A stretch of DNA of 64,000 nucleotides. Origin: Jatrophihabitans_A lederbergiae. Lineage in GTDB: Bacteria; Actinomycetota; Actinomycetes; Mycobacteriales; Jatrophihabitantaceae. The DNA lies in the NCBI RefSeq assembly GCF_031845305.1, contig NZ_JAVREH010000013.1, positions 35,418 through 99,417 of the forward strand. Direction: 5' to 3'. Made by a program: the position numbers and the translations under genes. The notes beneath the pieces were generated by a model. The model did not search any database. It was given only the letters and a program-made list of their open reading frames with translations, and was not told the origin of the DNA. Position 1 is the first letter of the stretch, and each line of letters opens with the position of its first letter. Of this stretch, positions 9,260-17,344 are shown piece by piece.

Positions 9260-10975
9260 ATGAATGACTCGATCACCACAGAGATCATCAGGCACGGTCT
9301 GCTGGCCGCTGCCGAAGAGATGGCCCGCAACCTGTGCCGGACGGCCTACAACACGGTGGTTTATGAGATTCACGACTACGGCATCGGCATTCACGACGCC
9401 AACGGCGACGTGGTCGCCGACGCCCCGGGTATCGCCGTGTTCACCCGCGGAAACGACCACGGCATCAAGGAGGCCATGACGTTCCTGGGCGTCGACAAGA
9501 TGCGACCGGGCGACGTCTTCCTGTTGAACTATCCGTACTGGTCCTCGGCTCACACCCTGGACCCGCTGGTGTTCGCGCCCGTCCATGTCGAGGACGAACT
9601 CGTCGGTTTCGCTTCCTGCCGGATTCATGTGCTCGATCTGAAGCAGAAGGATCCGGGCTACGTCCTGGACTCCACTGACATGTACCAGGAAGGGTTGTTC
9701 TTCCCCGCGACCATGCTCTATCGCGCCGGCGAGCCGAACGAGGATATCTTCAACATCATCCGATTCAACAGCCGGTTACCGGAGCGCACTGTCGGCGACA
9801 TCCAGGCGCAGGTGTCGGCGTGCTTCACGGGCGTGCGCCGGACACGGGAGATCGCCGAGAAGTACGGCACGTCGACGCTCGTCAACGCGATGGAGGCCAT
9901 CAACGATCACGGTGAAAAGCTGGCCCGGCTCGCCCTCGCCAAGCTGCCGAAGGGCACCTGGACCGCACACGACTTCGTCGACTCCGACGGTATAGACCTT
10001 GACCGCATGATCAAGATGAACGTGACCGTCACCGTGGCCGATGACGAGATGATCATCGACTGGACCGGCAGCGACCGGGATGTGCGCGGGCCGATCAACC
10101 TGCCGGTCGGCCAAACCGCGGCCTTCTGCAGCCTGATCTTCAAAGCGATGACTACTCCCGACACATCCGTGGTGGCGGGCAACTTCCGGCCGCTGCGGGT
10201 GATCACCGAGCCCGGCTCGGTCATGCACGCGGTGCCGCCGATGCCGACCTTCACACTGTGGACCGCCTTGATCGGCGGCGAGGTGGTGCTCAAGGCGCTC
10301 GCGCAGGGCATGCCGGAAATCGTGCCGGCCTGCTCCGGCGGTGACGTCTGCTCGATGATGGGGCTGGGCATCAATCCCCGCAATGGTGAGGCGTGGCTCG
10401 AGGCAACCAACGAAGCGGTCGGCTTCGGTGGACATGCCGGCGGCGACGGCGCGGACGGCATCATGCACCTCTCCGAGCCTGGCTGCCGCAACAACCCGGT
10501 GGAGGTTCTCGAGACCAAGTCCCCGATGTTCATCGAGTCCTACGGTTATCGGCCCGACAGCGGCGGCGCGGGACGGCACCGTGGTGGCGTCGGCGTCGGG
10601 CGAGCGTACCGATTCACCGCGCGCTCCAGTGGGATCTGCCTGGTGTACAAGACAAAAACGAAGCCATGGCCGATCGCTGGCGGCTCCGAGGGCGATAACA
10701 ACCACGTCGTGCTGAACCCGGGAACCGACCGCGAGATCGTGCAGGGGGGAAGCTACAACCACCTCGAAGCCGGCGACGTGCTGCTGAACAACACCGGGGG
10801 CGGTGGCGGTTACAGCGATCCGTTCCAACGCGAGCCGGCCCGCGTCGCGCACGACGTGCGCAACGGCTTCGTATCGGTTGCGGCCGCCGAGCGGGAGTAC
10901 GGTGTGATCGTGGATCCAGAGACCTTCGTGGTGGACGGGGAAGCCACGAGCCTACGGCGAGAGCAGGCGGTGTGA
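9260..10975 (+). CDS. hyuB: Hydantoinase/5-oxoprolinase subunit B
   Basis: A 571-residue HyuB-type subunit. Typical family segments are R-T-A-Y-N-T-V-V-Y-E-I-H-D-Y near the start, G-D-V-F-L-L-N-Y-P-Y, R-D-V-R-G-P-I-N-L-P, and the Gly-rich C-terminal N-N-T-G-G-G-G-G-Y-S-D-P. It sits between hyuA and the amidohydrolase gene, and its stop overlaps the GTG of the latter by 4 nt. It would form the catalytic heteromer with HyuA in the cytoplasm. Complete, with no odd features. Confidence 0.9.
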   Translation: MNDSITTEIIRHGLLAAAEEMARNLCRTAYNTVVYEIHDYGIGIHDANGDVVADAPGIAVFTRGNDHGIKEAMTFLGVDKMRPGDVFLLNYPYWSSAHTLDPLVFAPVHVEDELVGFASCRIHVLDLKQKDPGYVLDSTDMYQEGLFFPATMLYRAGEPNEDIFNIIRFNSRLPERTVGDIQAQVSACFTGVRRTREIAEKYGTSTLVNAMEAINDHGEKLARLALAKLPKGTWTAHDFVDSDGIDLDRMIKMNVTVTVADDEMIIDWTGSDRDVRGPINLPVGQTAAFCSLIFKAMTTPDTSVVAGNFRPLRVITEPGSVMHAVPPMPTFTLWTALIGGEVVLKALAQGMPEIVPACSGGDVCSMMGLGINPRNGEAWLEATNEAVGFGGHAGGDGADGIMHLSEPGCRNNPVEVLETKSPMFIESYGYRPDSGGAGRHRGGVGVGRAYRFTARSSGICLVYKTKTKPWPIAGGSEGDNNHVVLNPGTDREIVQGGSYNHLEAGDVLLNNTGGGGGYSDPFQREPARVAHDVRNGFVSVAAAEREYGVIVDPETFVVDGEATSLRREQAV

Positions 10976-12162
10976 GCACCCTGTCGGTAGTCAACGCCCT
11001 GGTCTTCGACGGGGTGTCGGATGAGCTCGTCGACGGACCGGTGCATGTGGTCGATGGCCGCATCGCCGCTGTCGGTGGACCGGAGCAGCCAGCCGATCAC
11101 ATTCTCGACGCGCGCGGCGGAACGGTGCTGCCGGGGCTCATCGACGCTCACTGCCATGCCTACGGCATCGATCTGGACATGCTGGCGTTGGAGTCCCGTC
11201 CACTGAGCTACGTCGCACTGGCCGCAGCCCGTCGGCTCGGCGCTGCGCTGGCGCGTGGATTCACCACTGTGCGCGACCCTTCCGGTGGCGACGCCGGGCT
11301 GGCTCGGGCCATTGCCGAGGGCCTGATTCCAGCGCCGCGCTACCTGTGGACCGGTCCGGCGCTGAGCCAGACCGGAGGTCACGGCGACGTCCGCGCCGCG
11401 GACAGTGACGTGTGCGGCTGTTCCGCGCACACCGTCGAGGTTGTCGATGGTGTGGACCCGCTTCGGCGAGCCGTGCGGGAGCGGTTCCGACGCGGTGCCC
11501 ACGCCATCAAGATCATGACCTCGGGTGGTGTCGTGTCACTGACCGATCCGATCCGCATTCCGCAGTATTCCGATGACGAGATACGCGCCGTGACAGAGGA
11601 GGCGGCTCGACGCGGCAGCTATGTCGCGGCGCACGCCTACTCGTCGGAGGCGATCCGCCACGCTATCGACAACGGGGTGCGCAGCATCGAGCACGGAAAC
11701 CTGCTGGACGCCGACACCGCCGCGGCCATGGCAGCCGCCGGCGCCTTCTTGGTGCCGACCTTGGCTACCTACGACGCCATGGAGCGGCGCGGGGCCGATG
11801 TCGGCATGGCCGCGATCTCGCGACAGAAGAACCGCGAGGTCCTCGAGGCGGGACGCGAAGCCGTACAGCTCGCTCGGACAGCCGGCGTGCGTGTCGGTTT
11901 CGGCACCGACCTGATGGGCGCACTGGAGGACGAGCAACTCAACGGACTGCGGCTGCAGGTCGAGCTGGACGGGGTGCTGACCGCACTGCGCTCGGCGACC
12001 TCGGTCAACGCCGAGCTGATCGGTCGGTCCGATCTCGGACGCATCCAAGAGGGCGCCGTGGCCGACCTGCTCATCGTAGCCGGCAACCCGGTGGAGAACC
12101 CGGCCGTACTTTGGTCCGACCGGACCAAGCGAATCGTGCTGCAGGGCGGCGTCCAGATCTGA
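10972..12162 (+). CDS. Metal-dependent amidohydrolase (imidazolonepropionase-like)
   Basis: A 396-residue amidohydrolase-superfamily enzyme starting at a GTG that overlaps hyuB. Metal-binding elements are visible in order: D-A-H-C-H (about residues 59-63), the carbamylation-type Lys in A-I-K-I-M-T-S-G-G, a His in A-A-H-A-Y, a second His in I-E-H-G-N, and the Asp in G-F-G-T-D. It likely hydrolyses the ring-opened or a related amide from the HyuAB step, or performs a preceding deamination. Three coupled genes in a row indicate one pathway. Confidence 0.88.
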   Translation: MSTLSVVNALVFDGVSDELVDGPVHVVDGRIAAVGGPEQPADHILDARGGTVLPGLIDAHCHAYGIDLDMLALESRPLSYVALAAARRLGAALARGFTTVRDPSGGDAGLARAIAEGLIPAPRYLWTGPALSQTGGHGDVRAADSDVCGCSAHTVEVVDGVDPLRRAVRERFRRGAHAIKIMTSGGVVSLTDPIRIPQYSDDEIRAVTEEAARRGSYVAAHAYSSEAIRHAIDNGVRSIEHGNLLDADTAAAMAAAGAFLVPTLATYDAMERRGADVGMAAISRQKNREVLEAGREAVQLARTAGVRVGFGTDLMGALEDEQLNGLRLQVELDGVLTALRSATSVNAELIGRSDLGRIQEGAVADLLIVAGNPVENPAVLWSDRTKRIVLQGGVQI

Positions 12163-12191
12163 CCGGCGTGCGGCCGTACCGGGCTGGCACG

Positions 12192-12208
12192 TCATGGGCG
12201 CCCCATGA
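12192..12208. terminator. Possible hairpin terminator between convergent operons
   Basis: TCATGGG and CCCATGA form a 7-bp stem around a 3-nt loop, 29 nt after the amidohydrolase stop and 160 nt before the convergent transketolase stop. No T-run follows, as is common in high-G+C genomes. The remaining spacer (12209-12368) shows no recognisable gene. Confidence 0.35.
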
Positions 12209-12368
12209 TTGCGTCGGCGGAGGAAGACCGCGCTATTCAGCAAGAGCTGATGGGCTGCTACCCGGGACTATGCCCGGAGCTTCGAGGATGGTTTCCAGCA
12301 TGGTGACCAGGCGATCGTGGTCCCGATCCCCGCAGTCGCTGGTGGACGGCGCATTCGGCGGCCGACTC

Positions 12369-13313
12369 TTACTCGGCCGGCTCTTGCGACTGGTCGACCG
12401 GATGCGCGACGCAGCCGGCCCGGTGCACCTGCGCGGTGATGGCGGACCGCAGGGAGTCTGTGTCGAGGCCGTGCGCCCGGTCGTGATCGGCGACGGTGCC
12501 GAAGCGGTGCAGCTCAGCCTGGCGCACGCCGTGGCTGAACAGTCGGTGTGCGCGGTGCCCGAGCGCGTCGTTGATCTGCGCGGCTGCGGTGCCCGCGAGG
12601 TAAGGCTCCACGAGCACGACCGTCGCTGCGGAATCCGATCCCGCAGCGAGCACGCGGTCGGTCTCGGCCGCGAGGGCGGCGGCGTCGAGCGGGCGGACGG
12701 TCCGCACGTGCAGCACCGTGACGTCCAGGTCGTCGACGGCCGCACACACCCGATCCAGCAGCGGTCCCACGGCGAGCACCACCGCGTCGCGGCCTCGGCG
12801 CACGACCGCCAGGCCGCCGGTTGACGGCGCCGCCGTCTGCGCGCTGAGCCGCAGGTAGGTCCGGGCCCGCCGGTCCACCGCGTCCAGGAGCAGCGGCCGC
12901 ACATCCGCCGCGGCCGACGGCACCTCGATGTGCCAGTCCCCCAGCGTCGACAGCAACGCGACGTCGCCCGGAGCGTGATGCGTCCGCCCGTACGCGGGCT
13001 CGTCGTACGAGGCGCCGATGGACACCAGCACTGCGGGCACGTCCTGATGGCTCAGGTCCAGCTTGATCTGCTCGAACGCACGCTCGATCAGGAACGTGGC
13101 GTAGGTGTGCACGATCGGCACCATTCCGGCCAGCGCGAGCCCACCGGCCACGCCGACCAGAGCTTGCTCGCGGATACCGACGTTGATCACACGATCGCGC
13201 AGGCGGTTCGGCACGCCGGCGAAGGCGACGGTGGAGATATCCGCCAGCACAACCACCGCATCGTCACGGGTGTCCAGTGCTTCGATAGCGGCATCGACGA
13301 ACGCGACGCGCAT
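12369..13313 (-). CDS. Transketolase C-terminal subunit (pyrimidine-binding and C-domain)
   Basis: 314 residues matching the second half of split transketolases. V-I-N-V-G-I-R-E-Q-A-L includes the catalytic Glu that activates the thiamine ring. H-T-Y-A-T-F-L and Y-G-R-T-H-H are also typical, followed by the transketolase C-terminal domain. It pairs with the N-terminal subunit encoded upstream, whose stop overlaps this ATG by 4 nt. It transfers two-carbon ketol units between sugar phosphates, or acts on a related substrate. The operon is divergent from soxR. Confidence 0.88.
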   Translation of the reverse strand: MRVAFVDAAIEALDTRDDAVVVLADISTVAFAGVPNRLRDRVINVGIREQALVGVAGGLALAGMVPIVHTYATFLIERAFEQIKLDLSHQDVPAVLVSIGASYDEPAYGRTHHAPGDVALLSTLGDWHIEVPSAAADVRPLLLDAVDRRARTYLRLSAQTAAPSTGGLAVVRRGRDAVVLAVGPLLDRVCAAVDDLDVTVLHVRTVRPLDAAALAAETDRVLAAGSDSAATVVLVEPYLAGTAAAQINDALGHRAHRLFSHGVRQAELHRFGTVADHDRAHGLDTDSLRSAITAQVHRAGCVAHPVDQSQEPAE

Positions 13314-13999
13314 CAGGCGGCCTTGTCCGCGACCCGTACGACGACGGCGTGCGGTCGGCGTGGATCGCGATGGCGCAACGCCGTGACCAGGGCATCGCGG
13401 TCGCCGCCCTCGACCGTCGTCGTGCCCCAACCCTCCACAGCGAAGCGGGCGCCGATGCCGCCGGGCCAGCCGAGGCTCGCGCTGCGGTTGTCGACCACTA
13501 CGGCCGTCAGCCCGTCCAGGCCGAAGCGTCCCGCGACCGCGATCGCCTCGGCGTTGCTGCCCTCGTCGAACTCGGCGTCGCCGAGCAGCGCGATCATCCG
13601 ACCGGTGTTCCGGTGCAGCCGCACGGCCAGCGCGGTTCCGACGGCCAGCGCCAACCCATGGCCGAGTGAGCCGCTGGAGATCTCCACGCCGGGCACGCGC
13701 AGCCGGTCCGGGTGCAGTCCGAGCGGGGAGTCGTAGTCGCGAAACGTCGGCAGCACGTCGGGGTCGAAGAACCCGTACGCGGCCAGCACCGCGAAGTAGG
13801 CCATCGGCCCGTGCCCCTTGGACAGATAGAAGCGATCGCGGTCAGGGTCGTCCAAGGCGTCGGGTGACACGTCGAGGACGTCACCGTACAGCGCCGAGAG
13901 GACGTCGAGGACGGAGGTGGCACTGGCGTCGTGTTTTTCGTCGCCCGTTTGCCGGGCCATGAAGTCGATGATCTGGGATCGGGTTGCATGCGTGTTCAT
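13313..13999 (-). CDS. Transketolase N-terminal subunit (thiamine-diphosphate domain)
   Basis: 228 residues from the ATG at 13999. Visible motifs are L-S-K-G-H-G-P, S-S-G-S-L-G-H-G-L and the ThDP/Mg motif. The last reads G-D-A-E ... V-V-V-D-N instead of the usual G-D-G-E ... N, a Gly-to-Ala change next to the metal-binding Asp. An upstream GTG at 14026 lies inside the SoxR box and is unlikely as start. There is no Shine-Dalgarno, and the promoter geometry suggests a leaderless transcript. Coupled to the C-terminal subunit gene by ATGA. Confidence 0.87.
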   Translation of the reverse strand: MNTHATRSQIIDFMARQTGDEKHDASATSVLDVLSALYGDVLDVSPDALDDPDRDRFYLSKGHGPMAYFAVLAAYGFFDPDVLPTFRDYDSPLGLHPDRLRVPGVEISSGSLGHGLALAVGTALAVRLHRNTGRMIALLGDAEFDEGSNAEAIAVAGRFGLDGLTAVVVDNRSASLGWPGGIGARFAVEGWGTTTVEGGDRDALVTALRHRDPRRPHAVVVRVADKAA

Positions 14000-14013
14000 G
14001 CGGCAACTCTCAT

Positions 14014-14033
14014 ACCTCAAGTGCACTCGAGGT
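14014..14033. promoter_or_regulatory. SoxR box in the soxR/transketolase divergent promoter
   Basis: ACCTCAAGTGCACTCGAGGT is a 20-bp palindrome with one mismatched pair. It matches the known SoxR operator pattern CCTCAAGTTAACTTGAGG closely. On the minus strand TTGACC overlaps its edge as a -35 element. With the 19-bp spacer typical of SoxR promoters, the -10 region lies just before the transketolase ATG. It therefore probably controls the transketolase operon and perhaps soxR itself. Confidence 0.85.
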
Positions 14034-14053
14034 CAAGCCGCTACGGTGAGGCG

Positions 14054-14500
14054 ATGGAGACCACGCTCAGCATCGGGGATTTCGCCGCGCGTTCGGGCGT
14101 CAGCGTGTCCGCGGTGCGCTTCTACGAGCAGAACGGCCTGATTAGCTCGACGAGGACGTCGGGCAACCAGCGGCGCTACGCCCGCACCGAACTGCGCCGG
14201 CTGGCCGTCGTGCGCGCCGCGCGGCAGTTGGGGATTCCGCTGGCCGACATCCAGACGGCGCTGGCGACACTGCCCGACGGTCGAGCGCCGACGCGGCGCG
14301 ACTGGACCCGGCTGTCGCGGCGGTGGCGCGCGACGATCGACCAGCGCATTGCCGATCTGCAGTCGCTCAAAGACCGGCTGGACGGGTGTATCGGCTGCGG
14401 CTGTCTTTCCCTGCGCCGCTGCGCGCTCTACAACGCCCAGGACGTAGCGGCCGAGTTCGGCGCCGGGCCGCGACTGCTGCTCGGTACCGAGGTCCAGTAG
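14054..14500 (+). CDS. soxR: Redox-sensing MerR-family activator SoxR
   Basis: A 148-residue MerR-family protein starting at the ATG after GTGAGGCG. The N-terminal helix-turn-helix is L-S-I-G-D-F-A-A-R-S-G-V-S-V-S-A-V-R-F-Y-E. A dimerisation helix and the [2Fe-2S] cysteine cluster C-I-G-C-G-C-L-S-x-x-x-C (about residues 115-126) follow, diagnostic for SoxR. It senses redox-active compounds by oxidation of the cluster and activates promoters with long spacers. The SoxR box lies directly upstream, so autoregulation and control of the transketolase operon are likely. Confidence 0.93.
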   Translation: METTLSIGDFAARSGVSVSAVRFYEQNGLISSTRTSGNQRRYARTELRRLAVVRAARQLGIPLADIQTALATLPDGRAPTRRDWTRLSRRWRATIDQRIADLQSLKDRLDGCIGCGCLSLRRCALYNAQDVAAEFGAGPRLLLGTEVQ

Positions 14501-14557
14501 CGCTCTGCGCTGGAAGCGACGCCGTAGCCGGTTCTCAGGGATCACGGTGTTGGGGTC

Positions 14558-14929
14558 TCATGGTTCTTGGCTGGGCCACGACGCGTGGGTGACTTCACCG
14601 CCGCGGACAGACACGATGAGCGCTACCGCCCCACCGTCGCGTTGATATAGCTCGTAGGAACCAGCGGTCAGTTCGGCGAACACCGCGGTATGCAGGATTC
14701 GCCCGTTGGCGGGTCTACCGAGGACGGCGACGTGCAGCAGGTGGTGCTCGTGCCCGGATGCGTGATGGGTGTGTACGTGCGTGCCAGTCGAATGGTCCGA
14801 CGAAGTAGGTCGAATCTCGATTTCGACGCCTTCGAGTTGCGCCGGCGCCGAGACGATCAGAGCGCCGATGTCGCCCCCGATGTCGAGCACGACCGATCCT
14901 TGGCCGGCATGGGTATTGTCCTCGGGCAT
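14558..14929 (-). CDS. Small conserved-type protein of unknown function, His-rich
   Basis: 123 residues, not recognised by family. It has a V-V-L-D-I-G-G-D-I-G-A-L-I-V start, a His-rich middle (H-V-H-T-H-H-A-S-G-H-E-H-H, about residues 51-63) that could bind metal, and an E-L-T-A-G-S-Y-E-L-Y segment. It lies downstream of the DUF4331 gene on the same strand, separated by the 14-bp repeat array. Convergent with soxR. The codon pattern and lack of a good alternative frame support it as a real gene; function is open. Confidence 0.65.
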   Translation of the reverse strand: MPEDNTHAGQGSVVLDIGGDIGALIVSAPAQLEGVEIEIRPTSSDHSTGTHVHTHHASGHEHHLLHVAVLGRPANGRILHTAVFAELTAGSYELYQRDGGAVALIVSVRGGEVTHASWPSQEP

Positions 14930-14998
14930 GTGCGTGGCTCCTATGGGCGGTGCCCGGCGGCCTGCTGGCCGCCGGGACCGCGGTGTTCTGAGCTTGCC

Positions 14999-15180
14999 CG
15001 ATCAGCCTTGGCCGATCAGCCTTGGCCGATCAGCCTTGGCCGATCAGCCTTGGCCGATCAGCCTTGGCCGATCAGCCTTGGCCGATCAGCCTTGGCCGAT
15101 CAGCCTTGGCCGATCAGCTTTGGTCGAGCAGCCTTGGTCGATCAGCTTTGGTCGATCAGCTTTGGTCGATCAGCTTTGGT
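14999..15180. repeat. 14-bp tandem repeat array, 13 units
   Basis: Starting at 14999, thirteen consecutive 14-nt units follow with no spacers. The first eight are CGATCAGCCTTGGC. The next five carry T changes (CGATCAGCTTTGGT, with one CGAGCAGCCTTGGT). The array fills the space between the small His-rich gene and DUF4331, and its last unit contains the DUF4331 stop codon. Each unit contains TGATC-type and CCTTGG half-palindromes. Open frames through it (A-D-Q-P-W-P-I-S-L-G-R-S) are products of the repeat, not genes. Confidence 0.95.
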
Positions 15181-16570
15181 CGACGGAAACAGGCCCCGGC
15201 TTGTACTGGTAGCCGCCAAGGGGTGTAGCGAGATAGGGGAAGGTCCGCGGGTAGGCACCGTTCGTGTTGTGGGTGCCGTCGGTGACTCCCGCGGCTGCAG
15301 CATCAGGTCGGAAGCTCGGATCGACCAACGGAATGGTGAGGCCGGCGATGGCTCGTAGCTCGATGGTCGCGACGTCGTCGAGGACCCGTCGCCCGTTCGG
15401 GAATCCGGCGAGGTCCCCACCGAGAATTCCGAGCTCGTTGGGCTTTGCCGCCGGTGGAATCGCTACGTTCAACCGGAGCATGTCGGCTTTCGTGGCACCG
15501 GTGTAGTTCTGGAATCCCTTCACGACTCCCTTCGGGATGCCGGTGAGCAGAATGGCATCCAGGTCGGCGCGGGCCTTGGTGTAGGACTTCAGGTGCGGGA
15601 ACGTAGTCGGATACAGGACCGGCAACAGGGCTGCGAGTTCGGGATGATCGACGTACTTCGCGAACGCGGCATCGGCCGACGGCGGCAACGTGTTCCACAG
15701 ATCTTTCTTGGCCATCGGAACCAGCAGCTCGTTGAACAGCGGGTTGGCCAGTCGCGAGACCTGCTGAAACGGACCGTGCCCGACGGGGCGTCCGGACGGT
15801 CCGCCGTCATACACCCGAACCTTGGGACGGCTGGCAGATGCCCATACGCCGATGACGGAATTCGACTCCAGCACGTCGTCTGCGTCAGGCACATCGCCCC
15901 GGCGCGTCAGATCGCTGGTCGGAACCTGCAGGGCGATGCTGTGCACGTTCAGGCCCTGCAAGCCGTTGATGCCCATCGCATCCGCGCTCGGGATCAGGTG
16001 GTGGCTCTGGAACGGACGAAGCGTGCCGAGGTCGAAGACACTCCCGGTGTCGACATGGAACGCTTCCGCTCGCTGGCCGGCGAATACCCGCCGTCCGCCA
16101 GGCAGTCGATGTAGTGCCTCCGGGAAGAACAGGTCGTCATAGTCAGGCGTGCTCCGGACTCCGACGTTGCACGGCGGTACAGCAAGACCGGAGGCCAGAA
16201 CGTGTGCGTCGCCGCCGCGCGTGACGCGCGTGACCGAGTAGAACTGCGGTCGGTTCCAGTTCTTGCTGCCCAGCGACAGAATCGGGCCGGTGTTGTAGAG
16301 GAAGGTATCCGGGTTACGGATTTCGGTGGTGAACCGGAACTGGTAGCTGATGTCGGCTTGAGCGTCACCGCGGTTGGAGACGTGGATCTCGTAGAGAACG
16401 TCGTCTCCGAACTCGTAGAAGTTCGGCCCACCGTTCGGAAGCTGCAAGGGCAGGAAGTTGGCGATGAGAGTGACCGTGTCGGGTCGGTCGGGCGAGATGA
16501 AAGCGTACACGTCAGTGTTGTCGGCGACCGGATCCTTGGACGTTTCCGGCGCTTCACGATGCGAGGACAT
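15170..16570 (-). CDS. DUF4331 family protein
   Basis: 466 residues from the ATG at 16570, preceded by AGGAAGG. The N-terminus S-S-H-R-E-A-P and D-N-T-D-V-Y-A-F is the hallmark of DUF4331, and N-F-L-P-L-Q-L-P-N-G-G-P-N-F follows. The family is secreted or cell-associated and of unknown biochemical role. No classical signal peptide is visible here. The stop codon lies within the tandem repeat array. The upstream small Tat-signal protein (16686-16937) is on the same strand and is probably co-transcribed. Confidence 0.88.
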   Translation of the reverse strand: MSSHREAPETSKDPVADNTDVYAFISPDRPDTVTLIANFLPLQLPNGGPNFYEFGDDVLYEIHVSNRGDAQADISYQFRFTTEIRNPDTFLYNTGPILSLGSKNWNRPQFYSVTRVTRGGDAHVLASGLAVPPCNVGVRSTPDYDDLFFPEALHRLPGGRRVFAGQRAEAFHVDTGSVFDLGTLRPFQSHHLIPSADAMGINGLQGLNVHSIALQVPTSDLTRRGDVPDADDVLESNSVIGVWASASRPKVRVYDGGPSGRPVGHGPFQQVSRLANPLFNELLVPMAKKDLWNTLPPSADAAFAKYVDHPELAALLPVLYPTTFPHLKSYTKARADLDAILLTGIPKGVVKGFQNYTGATKADMLRLNVAIPPAAKPNELGILGGDLAGFPNGRRVLDDVATIELRAIAGLTIPLVDPSFRPDAAAAGVTDGTHNTNGAYPRTFPYLATPLGGYQYKPGPVSVDQS

Positions 16571-16685
16571 AGTTGACCTTCCTGGGGTCTGGACGTTTAC
16601 AGGGCGGCGTCGCCGGTTGTCGTCGCGACGCGCGAGATTCGCACGGTGGCAACGGATCAAGTCGCCGCCCGTGAGAAGGAACGGG

Positions 16686-16937
16686 TTAAGAAGCTGCCCG
16701 TGCGAGCCGGTTGACGAGATCATGGTCGTGCACGATTACCTCGCGCTCGCCGATCATCACCGACAGCTCGCCCTTGGATACATCGTGGATGTACGCGACA
16801 ACGGGGCCGGTCACGGTGACCGCCTTGCTGCTGCTGGGCGTCGAGGCATCGGCCGCCGGGGCCAGAGCCGCGACGCCGACAGCGGCGGCTCCAGCGCCTG
16901 CCATGGCCAAGAAACCGCGTCGAGTGGAATCAGTCAT
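16686..16937 (-). CDS. Small secreted protein with twin-arginine signal
   Basis: 83 residues from the ATG at 16937, preceded by GGAAGG. The first residues carry S-T-R-R-G-F-L-A-M, a Tat-type motif, followed by an Ala-rich hydrophobic segment and A-D-A-S near a cleavage site. The mature part is only about 50 residues (V-T-G-P-V-V-A-Y-I-H-D-V-S-K-G-E, a beta-rich pattern). It sits upstream of DUF4331 on the same strand with about 115 nt between. It is likely exported folded and may partner DUF4331. Function unknown. Confidence 0.75.
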   Translation of the reverse strand: MTDSTRRGFLAMAGAGAAAVGVAALAPAADASTPSSSKAVTVTGPVVAYIHDVSKGELSVMIGEREVIVHDHDLVNRLARAAS

Positions 16938-17344
16938 TGCCACACCTTCCGGAAAAACCGCATCGGGCGTCACTGTCGCCGGCAGTTTGAAGCCAGCACC
17001 ATGACCTATAGGGCACATTCGGGCGATGCCGCCGCTGCTACCGAGTCCCCCATCTGCTTCCGGCCAACACACGTCCCCCGCGAAATCGAAGTGTCCCGCC
17101 AGATTACGAACCACGCAACTCTGAACTGGGCTGACCAGGCAGCCGGGGACCTCCAATCTACTGTTAGGTGATCTACACCCTCCGCCGTACAGATACCGTG
17201 AAATAATAAGGACATCGCGCACCACGGCTCGGCGTAATGGCAGCTGCATGCGCCGCTCGTCCATGGTCACCCGGCACAGTTGCCCAAGCACATAGCGTCC
17301 ACACTTCGGCGCATACCGAAACGTTCCGGGCCTACGCTGAGGAC
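16938..17344. other. Intergenic region without a recognisable gene
   Basis: About 400 nt between the leftward Tat-protein gene and the rightward 17345 frame. Open frames here lack start sites and family features. It should contain the promoter of the Tat/DUF4331 genes. A locally A+T-richer stretch near 17200 (GTGAAATAATAAGGAC) stands out but no defined site was identified. Confidence 0.4.

Noticed and set aside
12233..12368. Minus-strand coding extension after the transketolase C-subunit
   Set aside because: The frame differs from the transketolase and the peptide (L-V-T-M-L-E-T-I-L-E-A-P) has no start or family; left unannotated.
14999..15180. CRISPR array
   Set aside because: Units are contiguous 14-mers with no unique spacers and no cas genes nearby.
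14690..15358. Repeat proteins A-D-Q-P-W-P-I-S-L-G-R-S in several plus-strand frames
   Set aside because: All frames through a 14-bp repeat stay open together; they are a by-product of the array and lack starts with ribosome sites.
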